A DNA stretch of 64,000 nucleotides, from positions 434,001 to 498,000 of the forward strand of contig NZ_FNQH01000003.1 in assembly GCF_900107505.1 (NCBI RefSeq), read 5' to 3'. This document shows, one piece after another, positions 26,088 to 34,992 of this stretch (its first letter is position 1; each line of letters starts with the position of its first letter). This DNA is from Trichococcus collinsii. GTDB taxonomy: Bacteria; Bacillota; Bacilli; Lactobacillales; Aerococcaceae. The translations under genes and the position numbers were made by a program. The notes beneath the pieces were generated by a model. That model was given only the letters and a program-made list of their open reading frames with translations. It was not told the origin of the DNA and did no database searches.

Positions 26088-27850
26088 GACGATTTTTGAA
26101 TAGATATAAGCTTGAGCTCGCTGCCCTGCTTGTTTTAGGGATGGGTGTGAGTCTGTTTTATTTTTTTGCCGATCTTAACAGCTCGGAGTCAGAACAGGAG
26201 CCTGAAATCGGCATCCCAACCAACATCTCTTATGACACAACGCTGGAAGATAAACTGGGCTTATATAAGGAAGAGGATCAATTTAAAGTTTACGAAGTCT
26301 ATCTGACGGTTTATACCGGCTTGGACAGCAAGAGCGGTGAGATGTTCGATCTGACGGGCCTCAATCAAATAAATGGCACCACGTTTGATCCGGAACTGAA
26401 AGTCAATGTATTTGTAAAGGATCCTGATACTGGTGAGGTAGTGGCGGGGGAACAAGACGAGAGCATCAACGGAACGATCGAATTACGCGGACAAAGCGCT
26501 CGGAGTTTTGAACAGAAATCTTTCAAGGTCAATCTGTCGAAGCAAACGCTATTATTTCAAGGGCAACAAAAATTAAATCTTAACAAGCATATTTCTGATG
26601 ATACACGGGTCACGCAGAAGTTTGCATTTGATTCAATGATAGGCCTGCCGAACTTCACCAGTGTCCGGACTAATTTTATGCATGTGCAAATAAAAGACGG
26701 TACGGATCCAGATGCAGCGTATGTCGACTACGGCCTATTTACGCATGTTGAAAATGTGGATGATGATTATCTGAAGGTTCGCACCCTCAATGAGAATGCG
26801 ACATTTCTGAAACCTGTGGACTTTGCTTTTACGGTAGCTGAAGCTGAACAAGTTCATTCGAAGCTGGATGCAGAGTTGGTTTTGAGAGATATCAATCGGC
26901 CCGGAGATGAAAAGTTGCTGGAGATGATCATGGCCATTAATGAACCGGGAACGGAATTCAATGGAAATTTTGACTATTACTTTGATCATGACAACTATTT
27001 GACCTGGATAGCTTTGAATATCCTGCTGAATAACTATGATACGATGTCCCGCAATTTTTTGCTTTATTCGCCATCGAACGTCGACAAGTGGTATTTCTTA
27101 CCGTGGGATTATGACGTCTCGATGATCAGTCCTTCTGAATGGGAAACATCTGAATATGCTAAATGGTTTGGTCTGCAGCGGTACTGGGGTGTTTCCTTGC
27201 ACCGGAAATTTTTTCAGACGCCGGAAAACGTCGTTGCCCTCAGTGAGAAGATTGATAGCTTATATCAAGCCATGATGCAGGATGGAATTGAAGAAAAAGC
27301 CCAGAGATACAGGGACATCTATGAAAAATATGTCATGAATTCTGAAGCAGATCGTGCCTATTTGGAAGAGGCGAAGGGTGAAGAACTTTCGGATATTTTA
27401 GAGCATATCAGTCAGTTGCCGGCTACCTTAAGTCATAACTACACTACCTATTATGAACGACTAGAAGCGCCGATGCCATTTTATCTGGATACTATTTCAA
27501 AAGAAGCTGATGCTATCGCAATGAACTGGGAAGATGCTGTTGACTTGCAGAATGATGTGCTTTCGTATGAGGTATCCATTTTCACAAATCCGGATGATCC
27601 TGCCTCTTCAAGTGTCTGGTCCCAGACGACCACGAGTAATCACGTGCTTGCGGAAAAGGTAGTATTGGCTGGTGGGATTTATTATTGGCAAGCTGTTGCT
27701 GTGGATAACAATGGAAACAGGCAGTTTTCCTTTGATCGCTGCGAGTTGGAGCCTGGCTATCAGGAATTAGTGAGGTTTGGGATGAAGAAATTTTCGGTGC
27801 AAAATGGAGTAATCGAGGAGGCTGATGTCAGTGAAATACAATTACAATAA
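26084..27850 (+). CDS. CotH kinase-like protein, membrane anchored
   Basis: A 588-residue protein with an N-terminal anchor (about 10-29) and an extracellular CotH-type domain (about 120-400). Seen motifs are GTIELRGQSARSFEQKSF, KLNLNKHISDDTRVTQKFA, DYGLFTHVENVDDDYL and WYFLPWDYDVSM, matching the CotH order. The last 120 residues look like a fibronectin-type or beta-sandwich domain. CotH of Bacillus spore coat is an atypical protein kinase; the target here is unknown. Its place directly after pelG suggests a role at the cell surface with the polymer. Confidence 0.8.
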   Translation: MRRFLNRYKLELAALLVLGMGVSLFYFFADLNSSESEQEPEIGIPTNISYDTTLEDKLGLYKEEDQFKVYEVYLTVYTGLDSKSGEMFDLTGLNQINGTTFDPELKVNVFVKDPDTGEVVAGEQDESINGTIELRGQSARSFEQKSFKVNLSKQTLLFQGQQKLNLNKHISDDTRVTQKFAFDSMIGLPNFTSVRTNFMHVQIKDGTDPDAAYVDYGLFTHVENVDDDYLKVRTLNENATFLKPVDFAFTVAEAEQVHSKLDAELVLRDINRPGDEKLLEMIMAINEPGTEFNGNFDYYFDHDNYLTWIALNILLNNYDTMSRNFLLYSPSNVDKWYFLPWDYDVSMISPSEWETSEYAKWFGLQRYWGVSLHRKFFQTPENVVALSEKIDSLYQAMMQDGIEEKAQRYRDIYEKYVMNSEADRAYLEEAKGEELSDILEHISQLPATLSHNYTTYYERLEAPMPFYLDTISKEADAIAMNWEDAVDLQNDVLSYEVSIFTNPDDPASSSVWSQTTTSNHVLAEKVVLAGGIYYWQAVAVDNNGNRQFSFDRCELEPGYQELVRFGMKKFSVQNGVIEEADVSEIQLQ

Positions 27851-29477
27851 AAAGCATTCCAAAAAATTCCTGTTGCCCGTGCTGTTGCTGCTATTGTCGG
27901 GCTGTGCCGAGGACTACCTTTATGATGCGAGCGCGTATTATGATGAAGAAAGCTGGAACGCAGAGGCATCTGTCTTAAACGGCGGCGCTTTAAAAGAAGA
28001 TAAGGGCATCTATGACGTGTACGAGGATGATTTGGAACACCTTTACTTAAAAGTTCAGCCAGGAAAAGATGCGGAGAAAGGGGATGTTTTCTCTTTTTCT
28101 TATCTACAAAATTATTCAGAAGGCGATGTCACAGGAGTCGAGCCCTATACGGATGTCATTTTGACGGAAGGCGATGATTCGGCACCGACATCCGTGACTG
28201 GGTTTGGATTCGGAGAATTCACAGCGAACGCGAAGTTGACTGTTAAAGGAAATACGGACCGTATTGAATCGCGTTCCTGGCAGCTGAAATTATATGACCG
28301 AGCCGGTCTTTATGAAGGCATGAAGTCGTTCAATCTGATTAAAAATAATGATGATGCTTCGCGGATGAAGATCAAGCTAGGTTTGGACTTAGCCAGTCAG
28401 CTTGATAGTGTGGCCAGCTTAAGAAGCAAGTTTGTGCGTCTGTTTGTCTACGATACAACCGAAGGCGGCCTACTCCAATGGGAGGATATGGGCATCTACA
28501 CTTTAGTGGAGCAACCCAATAAAACTTTTTTGAGAGCCCATGGATTGAACGAAAATGCTGCGTTGTACCGAGCCAAGAATTTTCGTTTTGAACAACAAAC
28601 TGAAATTCGTACGATGGACGATCCAGCTTATGATGAAGAAGCATTTGAATCTGTACTCGGCATACGTGAAGCAACCGATCATAGCAAATTGATGGAGGTG
28701 TTGGATGTCATCAACGATCCTGAAGTGACGAGTGAAGCGCTCTTGTCCGGTTCCTTCAATGAGGATAATCTATTGACGTATGCAGCCCTCAGTATTTTGA
28801 TGGGAAATGTCGAAGGCACTGTGACGGACTATTTGATCTACAGTCCGGAGAACAGTCAAACCTGGTATTTCATACCTGAAGATTTCCGGAATGCTTTCGA
28901 AATTCCAGAGTGGCAAAGTTATGCCTACTTGATGAACAACAAGGTGTTCAGGATATACTTGAAAGAGGAAGAAAACCGCATGAAGCTCAGTGAAAAAGTC
29001 GCTGAGATCCGATTGACGCTGACCGATGAACGGATAACGAAAATCATCGCAGGCTATACAAAGCAGCTCTTGTCTTACATTTATAGTATGCCGGAAATCA
29101 TCCAGCTACCGATTCCGGCTGCAGATGTGGAACCTTATATTTCATCATTGGTCGATAATATAGCGCAAGCGGACGACATCAATTATGCAGTTCTCCCTCC
29201 GTATATCGAAACGTACATACGTAAAGGCGATACTGTCTCGTTACGCTTCGATTCCCAAGAAAATCTGACGTATTATGCGGAAATATCTGCAGACAGGCGT
29301 TTTTCAGGAATCACCGAGACTATTCTAATCAACGAGGGCCGCTTCGAATATGGGATGGCGGGCAGTTACTACTTGAGAGTCGTCGGTGTAACGGCGGATG
29401 GAGAGCGTATTGTGTGCGGAAATATCTCTTTGGATGGACTCGGAAGGACCATTTACGGCGGTGTGGAAATCAATTAG
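27825..29477 (+). CDS. CotH-like lipoprotein
   Basis: A 550-residue protein with a lipoprotein signal (LPVLLLLLSGC, lipid-anchored Cys near residue 27). The domain is a diverged CotH: SWQLKLYDRAGLYEGMKSFNL, DMGIYTLVEQPNKTFLRAHG, then a WYFIPEDFRNAF segment where the usual WDYD of CotH is replaced. Loss of that acidic motif suggests weak or no kinase activity, perhaps a partner of the CotH-like protein encoded just before, which it overlaps by 26 bases. A GAGGAGG site precedes the ATG. A C-terminal beta-sandwich segment is also present. Confidence 0.72.
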   Translation: MSVKYNYNKKHSKKFLLPVLLLLLSGCAEDYLYDASAYYDEESWNAEASVLNGGALKEDKGIYDVYEDDLEHLYLKVQPGKDAEKGDVFSFSYLQNYSEGDVTGVEPYTDVILTEGDDSAPTSVTGFGFGEFTANAKLTVKGNTDRIESRSWQLKLYDRAGLYEGMKSFNLIKNNDDASRMKIKLGLDLASQLDSVASLRSKFVRLFVYDTTEGGLLQWEDMGIYTLVEQPNKTFLRAHGLNENAALYRAKNFRFEQQTEIRTMDDPAYDEEAFESVLGIREATDHSKLMEVLDVINDPEVTSEALLSGSFNEDNLLTYAALSILMGNVEGTVTDYLIYSPENSQTWYFIPEDFRNAFEIPEWQSYAYLMNNKVFRIYLKEEENRMKLSEKVAEIRLTLTDERITKIIAGYTKQLLSYIYSMPEIIQLPIPAADVEPYISSLVDNIAQADDINYAVLPPYIETYIRKGDTVSLRFDSQENLTYYAEISADRRFSGITETILINEGRFEYGMAGSYYLRVVGVTADGERIVCGNISLDGLGRTIYGGVEIN

Positions 29478-29486
29478 GAGGTAGAC

Positions 29487-30221
29487 ATGCATTTTAAAGG
29501 GAAGCAACTTCGACACGAATTTAAATACTACATCAATTATCATGAATACACATATCTTAAAGCAAGGTTGGAAGGGATAATGGCATACGACAAAAACAGC
29601 GGCAAAGACGGCTATCATATCCGCAGCCTTTATTTTGATGATCTCTATGACACTGCAATGAATGAAAAATTAAGCGGTGTCCAATTCAGGCAAAAATACC
29701 GCATCAGAATTTATAACAAGGAAGATAATATCATTAAGCTGGAGCGTAAAGAAAAATTCAGCGATACGATTTCCAAACAGTCGTTGACACTTTCAAAAGA
29801 ACAGTTCTACCATATAATCGAAAATGATAACATTGATTTCCTATTACATTCGGAAAAAGAAATGCCGCAACAGATGTTTTGGCATATCCGGACGAGACAA
29901 TTGGCTCCCGCGGTTGTAGTGGATTATCAGCGGGAAGTCTTCACTTGTGAAGAAGGGAATGTCCGGATTACATTTGATAAAAATCTGGAGGCCGGCATAG
30001 ATACCGCAGATATTTTTGATCCGAAAATGACAATAGTCAAAGCATTTCCACCTGAAGCTTTGATATTGGAAGTTAAATATGATGACTATATTCCGGATTA
30101 TATTTTGAATGCGCTCCAGATTCATTCCCACAAAAAAGAAGCAATTTCAAAGTATGTATATTGTCGAATGGTCCAATTAAAGTGGAATCCAGCTAGACGT
30201 GTTTTAAGAAAGGAAAGATAA
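29487..30221 (+). CDS. VTC domain protein, polyphosphate polymerase-like
   Basis: A 244-residue cytosolic protein of the VTC family (tunnel-fold). Seen motifs are RHEFKYYI, HIRSLYFDD, KYRIRIY, IKLERKE, VVVDYQREVF, VRITFDKN, ILEVKYDD and ISKYVYCR, giving the Lys/Arg/Glu pattern of the catalytic tunnel. Yeast Vtc4 makes polyphosphate from ATP; bacterial relatives are little studied. It follows the CotH-like lipoprotein gene by 9 bases with an AGGAGG site and precedes a DUF4956 gene by 2 bases. This CotH/VTC/DUF4956 association is frequent in bacteria, but I know of no assigned function. Confidence 0.85.
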   Translation: MHFKGKQLRHEFKYYINYHEYTYLKARLEGIMAYDKNSGKDGYHIRSLYFDDLYDTAMNEKLSGVQFRQKYRIRIYNKEDNIIKLERKEKFSDTISKQSLTLSKEQFYHIIENDNIDFLLHSEKEMPQQMFWHIRTRQLAPAVVVDYQREVFTCEEGNVRITFDKNLEAGIDTADIFDPKMTIVKAFPPEALILEVKYDDYIPDYILNALQIHSHKKEAISKYVYCRMVQLKWNPARRVLRKER

Positions 30222-30223
30222 CA

Positions 30224-30898
30224 ATGGAGACATTTTCTGATATTTTCAAAAAAAGTTTTTTGGAAGGCTCGGCTACCCAAATCAGTATTCCGGGGATTTT
30301 TTTAGTGCTGGGTTTGTCACTCGTGGTGGCAGGATACATCTATATCGTTTATAAAAAATGCTACATCGGGGTCATCTACAGTCACAACTTCAATGTAGCC
30401 CTTGCGATGATGACAATCATTTCCTCTATGATCATTGCAACGATTTCATCGAACATCACGCTTTCCTTGGGGATGGTTGGTGCGTTATCCATTGTACGTT
30501 TCCGGACGGCGATAAAAGATCCGATTGACTTGATCTTTTTGTTTTGGGCTGTTGCCGCAGGGATCACTGTGGGGGCCAGGTTATGGGTAATGGTCTTGTT
30601 AGGGAATCTTTGCATCGGATTAGCTTTTATTTTCATGACAAAATTAAAAAGAAAAAATGTTATATATCTGTTGGTGATTTCTTACGAAGACGATGCGTTC
30701 CCGGCTGTAAATGCAATATTGCAAACATTCAATTCTATACTGCGCTCGAAAATATCCAGAAATGGCCTGACTGAAATGACAGTCGAAATAATCATGAACG
30801 ATGAAAACACTCAATTTACCGAGAAGCTGACCGCCATCGAGAACGTTCATTCTGTGTCATTAGTGACCTATAGCGGTGAATTTGCTCAGCAAACGTGA
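30224..30898 (+). CDS. DUF4956 membrane protein
   Basis: A 224-residue protein with about four membrane helices (residues 20-140) and a cytosolic C-terminal domain (about 145-224). The diagnostic block is SLGMVGALSIVRFRTAIKDP followed by DLIFLFWAVAAGI. The function of DUF4956 is unknown; it nearly always sits next to VTC-domain proteins, which suggests it is their membrane partner, possibly a channel for their product (inferred). Ribosome site AAAGGAAG. Confidence 0.85.
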   Translation: METFSDIFKKSFLEGSATQISIPGIFLVLGLSLVVAGYIYIVYKKCYIGVIYSHNFNVALAMMTIISSMIIATISSNITLSLGMVGALSIVRFRTAIKDPIDLIFLFWAVAAGITVGARLWVMVLLGNLCIGLAFIFMTKLKRKNVIYLLVISYEDDAFPAVNAILQTFNSILRSKISRNGLTEMTVEIIMNDENTQFTEKLTAIENVHSVSLVTYSGEFAQQT

Positions 30899-30946
30899 CA
30901 TATGAATGATTTGAATGCACCGGGAACGTGATTATAGGAGGATAAA

Positions 30947-32443
30947 ATGGCAGCTGGATTTCAAGAAAGTGACTCGGATAAACTTGGTTCGGTAATTAAG
31001 ATCGATACCCATAAGGACATCACAGTGCAAAACCAAATAGAAAATAATCTGAGAGAGGAAAATATCGAACTGCAACGCTATGTCTCAGTGACAAAAGATT
31101 TATTCTGTATTTTTTCATTCGGTGGAAAAATCATCAAAATCAATCGGGCATGGCGCGAATTATTGGGTTACAAAGATTCACAGATGATTGGCAAGAGTAT
31201 TTTTGAAATCATCGTAAATGATGATGTGTATGCTACAAAATTTGCTATCAGTGAGTCAGTGAAATCTGGTGGGCTTGATAAATTTGTCAACCGCGTCCTC
31301 AGCCATAAGGGAATAATCCGTTACTATGAGTGGCGTGTGAAAGTTTTTGGAAATCAGATATATGCATCAGGACGCGATATTTCAGATCTGATTATGACGC
31401 GGGAAAAACTCGAGTACTATCATAACAGAGATCCATTAACAGGGATGTATCAGCGCAGTTTTATCCAATCTTCATCCGAGGCGATGGTTCTGCCCTATCA
31501 ACTGCCTCTTAGCGTCATTTTTGTTGATCTGAATGGGTTGAAACTGATCAATGACTCTTATGGACATGATCAAGGGGATGAATTACTGCGCACGATTTCA
31601 CAGAAAATGTTAAGTTATCAACGGGAAGGCGATATTTTCGTCCGTTATGGTGGAGATGAGTTTGTGTTGTTGCTCCCGTATACATCTTATGATGTTGCCT
31701 GTTCACTTGCTGACAAAATAAAAAATAGCAATACTTTAAAAATTTCCGGGAGATTCCCATCGGAATGGGTTTCTATTTCATTGGGGGTTGCAACAAAGAC
31801 AGGGATAGAAGACTCTGTTGAAGACATCATTTTGGAAGCAGATAGATTGATGTACGAAGACAAGTTACGCAAAAGCCGGAAACACAAGAATTCGATTATT
31901 GAAGGTATCAAGTCGAATCCAAGGTTGTTAAGAAAATGGGATCCGATGCACGCGGAAAATGTTGCCGACCATGCCGGAAAGATTGCAGAAAAAATGGAAC
32001 TTGAGCCATATTTACAGGAACTAGTGAAGAAAGCCGCCTTAGTGCATGATATCGGAAAAATCACTATACCGTCAAAAATTCTCAATAAGGACTCTTCATT
32101 AACTCAAAAAGAATTAGAGCAAATCAAACGCCATCCTGAATCGGGATACCAAATTCTTCGGTCCGTAGATGAATACGCATCTGTTGCGATGATCGTCTTG
32201 TCCCATCATGAGTGGGTAGATGGATCAGGATATCCAGAAAAATTGAAAGGAGAGGACATTCCTTTAGCTTCCCGAATCATCGCAGTTGCCGATTCATATG
32301 ATGCAATGACCAGTGGGCGTACCTATACCGACTGCAAAACAATGGAAGAAGCTATTCAAGAATTAAGAGCATGCGCAGGGTCCCAATTCGATCCTGAAGT
32401 TGTTTCCGTATTCATAGAAAAAATACTTCTTTATGGAGATTAA
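30947..32443 (+). CDS. PAS-GGDEF-HD-GYP protein, bifunctional c-di-GMP enzyme
   Basis: A 498-residue cytosolic protein. A PAS domain (about 43-150) is followed by GGDEF (about 155-310) with an intact RYGGDEF (235-239) and an intact RxxD inhibition site (R226-E-G-D229). HD-GYP (about 335-495) follows with HDIGK (367-371), HHEW (420) and DGSGYP (425-430). Both synthesis and breakdown of c-di-GMP are plausible, balanced by the PAS signal. It starts 48 bases after the DUF4956 gene with AGGAGG and sits between the Pel-type operon and the pilus operon, well placed to affect both. Confidence 0.88.
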   Translation: MAAGFQESDSDKLGSVIKIDTHKDITVQNQIENNLREENIELQRYVSVTKDLFCIFSFGGKIIKINRAWRELLGYKDSQMIGKSIFEIIVNDDVYATKFAISESVKSGGLDKFVNRVLSHKGIIRYYEWRVKVFGNQIYASGRDISDLIMTREKLEYYHNRDPLTGMYQRSFIQSSSEAMVLPYQLPLSVIFVDLNGLKLINDSYGHDQGDELLRTISQKMLSYQREGDIFVRYGGDEFVLLLPYTSYDVACSLADKIKNSNTLKISGRFPSEWVSISLGVATKTGIEDSVEDIILEADRLMYEDKLRKSRKHKNSIIEGIKSNPRLLRKWDPMHAENVADHAGKIAEKMELEPYLQELVKKAALVHDIGKITIPSKILNKDSSLTQKELEQIKRHPESGYQILRSVDEYASVAMIVLSHHEWVDGSGYPEKLKGEDIPLASRIIAVADSYDAMTSGRTYTDCKTMEEAIQELRACAGSQFDPEVVSVFIEKILLYGD

Positions 32444-32508
32444 TGAGGCTGTTTCCGATGCCGTATTCTGATGTAGGAGAACAACTGTTTTCCATGAACT
32501 CAATATCA

Positions 32509-32537
32509 TTGACAGTCAATCGTTAAGATAATATACT
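32509..32537 (+). promoter_or_regulatory. Sigma-A type promoter of the pilus operon
   Basis: TTGACA (32509-32514), a 17-base spacer and TATACT (32532-32537) form a near-consensus promoter about 90 bases before the first pilin gene. The leader contains no obvious riboswitch. Confidence 0.8.
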
Positions 32538-32628
32538 CATTAATAACATTTTTAACAAAATTGTTGTATTCTGAGATTGGGAAAGCGGGCCGTATATATA
32601 AATATATTTCCAAAGAGGGAAGAAGACC

Positions 32629-33054
32629 ATGAAATGTTGGTATAGAAAACAAATGAAAGGTATGTTATCAGGAGAAGAGGCAATGACGCTCGTCGAGGTG
32701 TTGGCATCCATTCTGCTGCTGTCGCTTATCATCACAACTTTTTTATCTTTTTTTATTCAAGCGGCAAAAATAAATAATCAGACCGATACTGTCAATGAAG
32801 CAACTTTTATCGCCCAAGAACAAATCGAATTACTTACCTACTATTCAGAGACAGAGACTGTGGAAGAAACGCTGAAACTGATCAAGACTGAAAGCCCAAG
32901 CACCAACTCCGGATTCCAGACTCAATCAGAAGTGTTCAAAAAATCAGGTGAGACACTCTACACAGGAACTGTGACGGTTTCCAAGGAAGGGAAAGCTTAT
33001 GCACAAATGGAAACGCGGCTGTCATTTCGTACAGCAGAAGATCTCGAAGATTAG
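32629..33054 (+). CDS. Type IV minor prepilin (PilV-like)
   Basis: A 141-residue prepilin. A short basic leader ends at EEA, followed by MTLVEVLASILLLSLIITTF; the mature Glu5 and the hydrophobic helix are typical, although the residue before the cleavage point is Ala instead of Gly. Cleavage by the prepilin peptidase encoded at 39437 is expected. First gene of the pilus operon; AGAGGGAAG lies before the ATG. Confidence 0.8.
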   Translation: MKCWYRKQMKGMLSGEEAMTLVEVLASILLLSLIITTFLSFFIQAAKINNQTDTVNEATFIAQEQIELLTYYSETETVEETLKLIKTESPSTNSGFQTQSEVFKKSGETLYTGTVTVSKEGKAYAQMETRLSFRTAEDLED

Positions 33055-33490
33055 TCTACGGAACGAGTCAGGAATGACGCTCATAGAACTGTTGGCCAGT
33101 ATTGCGCTGCTTTCGTTGGTGCTTTCGTTGGTGGGGGCTGTACACCTGTTTGGCCAAAAGCAATATCTGACGCAATCTTATTCCGCTCGTCAATCAAATG
33201 ATTTCGCTTACACGCTTTCTGTCATTTCCAGAGAAGTGCGCAAGACGCCTTTTGCTGATATCACGATATCAGAATCAGGGGATACCCTCTTAATTGACGG
33301 TGCCGAGGAATTTAGTCAAAAAGGCGCACAGCTTGTGAACAATAATGATCAAGTTTTGGCAGAGGATGTTGAGGACTTCGTTGTCACTCCCGATGCTGAA
33401 ACAAAGAGCGTCAAAATCGTATTGAAAAGTTTGTCAGAAATGAATAGCCAGCCAAAAGAATACCAGACTACGATTTATTTCAGAAGGTGA
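32999..33490 (+). CDS. Type IV minor prepilin (PilW-like)
   Basis: A 163-residue prepilin with leader ending NESG and mature MTLIELLASIALLSLVLSLV. The start ATG at 32999 lies 56 bases inside the previous gene and has GGAAGGGAAAGCTT before it; no better start is nearer the cleavage site. Likely part of the minor pilin priming complex with its neighbours. Confidence 0.78.
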   Translation: MHKWKRGCHFVQQKISKISLRNESGMTLIELLASIALLSLVLSLVGAVHLFGQKQYLTQSYSARQSNDFAYTLSVISREVRKTPFADITISESGDTLLIDGAEEFSQKGAQLVNNNDQVLAEDVEDFVVTPDAETKSVKIVLKSLSEMNSQPKEYQTTIYFRR

Positions 33491-34975
33491 GTGGATGGGA
33501 TGGGAATCAAGCATCTCCGAAAGGACGAAAAAGGCAGTGGCCTGGTTTTGACATTAATGGTGCTTCTCGTGCTATCGGTACTTGGTGTTTCAATCGGAAC
33601 ACTCACGCTCGGCAGCTATCGTCTGAGTGATGCCAACCGCGATGATACATCAGCTTATTATGTGGCAGAGGCAGGAGCCGTTGCTGCTTATGAAGAGATT
33701 CAGAGTAAAGTGTTGGGCGCTTATGAAAATAATGCAACAGAAGGCTCCTTCTATAATCAGGTGTCAACCATTGTGACCTCACAAAATGGGCAGGCCTCTG
33801 TTGATTTTGGGGAACAGTTCGGCACTGAGCCTACTGCCAAAATCGCAACAGTGAAAAAAGACTCAAAAACCTACACCATTACTTCCATCGGAGAAGTGGA
33901 TGGGAAAAAAAGAACCGTCACTAAACAATTCACGGTGACCTGGGTCGAGAAAAACACAGGAGGAGGCGGTGGATTACCGACACTTCCTGCAAATGCAGCT
34001 TTGTTAACACAAGGAAAGATTGAAATTACCAATGGTACGTTACAAGGCAATCTATATATTAATTCTGTGGAACCGAAATCATTCCAAATCTCAGGCAATC
34101 CCACTTTTACATCAGCAACGTTGTTTTACTCGAATAAGACAACAGCGGAAGAGTTACTGGATTATCCATCTTGGTATAACAAATTGCCAAAATTGGAAGC
34201 TAAAGATGAGGTGTGGGATTTTGGAACTTATCCTGGATTGTTGAATCAGATTTCTGCACCCAATATGACCGAAAAGCTACCAGTTAAAAAAATGGGGACT
34301 CATATGGTTCAGGATGTGGACGGCAACGTAAAGGTCACAAACTATCAAGCGGTTGGATACGAACTTAAGTTAGAATCAGACGTTTATATTCCGGAAATGA
34401 CAAGTAACTCGAACCGGAGTTTTTCAATCGATACTGGCGGCTTCAATCGTACGATTTTGGTCGATGCACTAGATCTGGGTGGGGATATTCATATTGAAGG
34501 TGAAGGGACGCTAACAATTGTTGTTAAAAATTCATTTAACATTAACAATGGAGGCGTTTCTTTCAATAAGGATGGATCCCAAAGTAAACTTTCGTTAGTT
34601 TATTTAGGAAATAGTGAGTTGGATTTGGGGAAAATTAAACAAATAAACGGAAATGTGATTGTAAAAAATGCTGGTGTAAAAACGAATAATACTATCATTA
34701 ATGGAGTCTTCCTGACTGGAGGCAGCACTGTTCAGCTGTCTGGTGGGGGGGCAGGCTCCAACATGATGCTTATTGCGCCGAATGCGGCTGTCACGTTAAC
34801 GGGCTCCTATTCAATAAATGGTACGGTTGTCGCAAAAACATTCGAAATGGGGGGCGGTACGAGGCTGTCTTATCAAGCCATCAATACGACTGGCTTTCCG
34901 TTCGGGTCGACGGCGCCTGCTGCTGATCCGGAGCAGGAAGACATCATCAGCTCAGATCCAATCATAGAAAACTAG
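33491..34975 (+). CDS. PilX-like pilus assembly protein with large beta-rich domain
   Basis: A 494-residue protein. The N-terminus (about 10-60) matches PilX N-terminal proteins: basic start, GSGLVLTLMVLLVLSVLGV, then YYVAEAGAVAAYEE. After a glycine-rich linker (near 155-165), a 320-residue beta-rich part follows with many Asn/Gly repeats (NSFNINNGGVS, INGNVIVKNAG, YSINGTVVAKTF), resembling a right-handed beta-helix. It may be a pilus-tip adhesin. It begins right after the preceding stop; GTG 33491 or ATG 33500 are both possible starts. The C-terminal tail is acidic. Confidence 0.72.
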   Translation: MDGMGIKHLRKDEKGSGLVLTLMVLLVLSVLGVSIGTLTLGSYRLSDANRDDTSAYYVAEAGAVAAYEEIQSKVLGAYENNATEGSFYNQVSTIVTSQNGQASVDFGEQFGTEPTAKIATVKKDSKTYTITSIGEVDGKKRTVTKQFTVTWVEKNTGGGGGLPTLPANAALLTQGKIEITNGTLQGNLYINSVEPKSFQISGNPTFTSATLFYSNKTTAEELLDYPSWYNKLPKLEAKDEVWDFGTYPGLLNQISAPNMTEKLPVKKMGTHMVQDVDGNVKVTNYQAVGYELKLESDVYIPEMTSNSNRSFSIDTGGFNRTILVDALDLGGDIHIEGEGTLTIVVKNSFNINNGGVSFNKDGSQSKLSLVYLGNSELDLGKIKQINGNVIVKNAGVKTNNTIINGVFLTGGSTVQLSGGGAGSNMMLIAPNAAVTLTGSYSINGTVVAKTFEMGGGTRLSYQAINTTGFPFGSTAPAADPEQEDIISSDPIIEN

Positions 34976-34992
34976 CAGAAAGGTGGGAGAAC

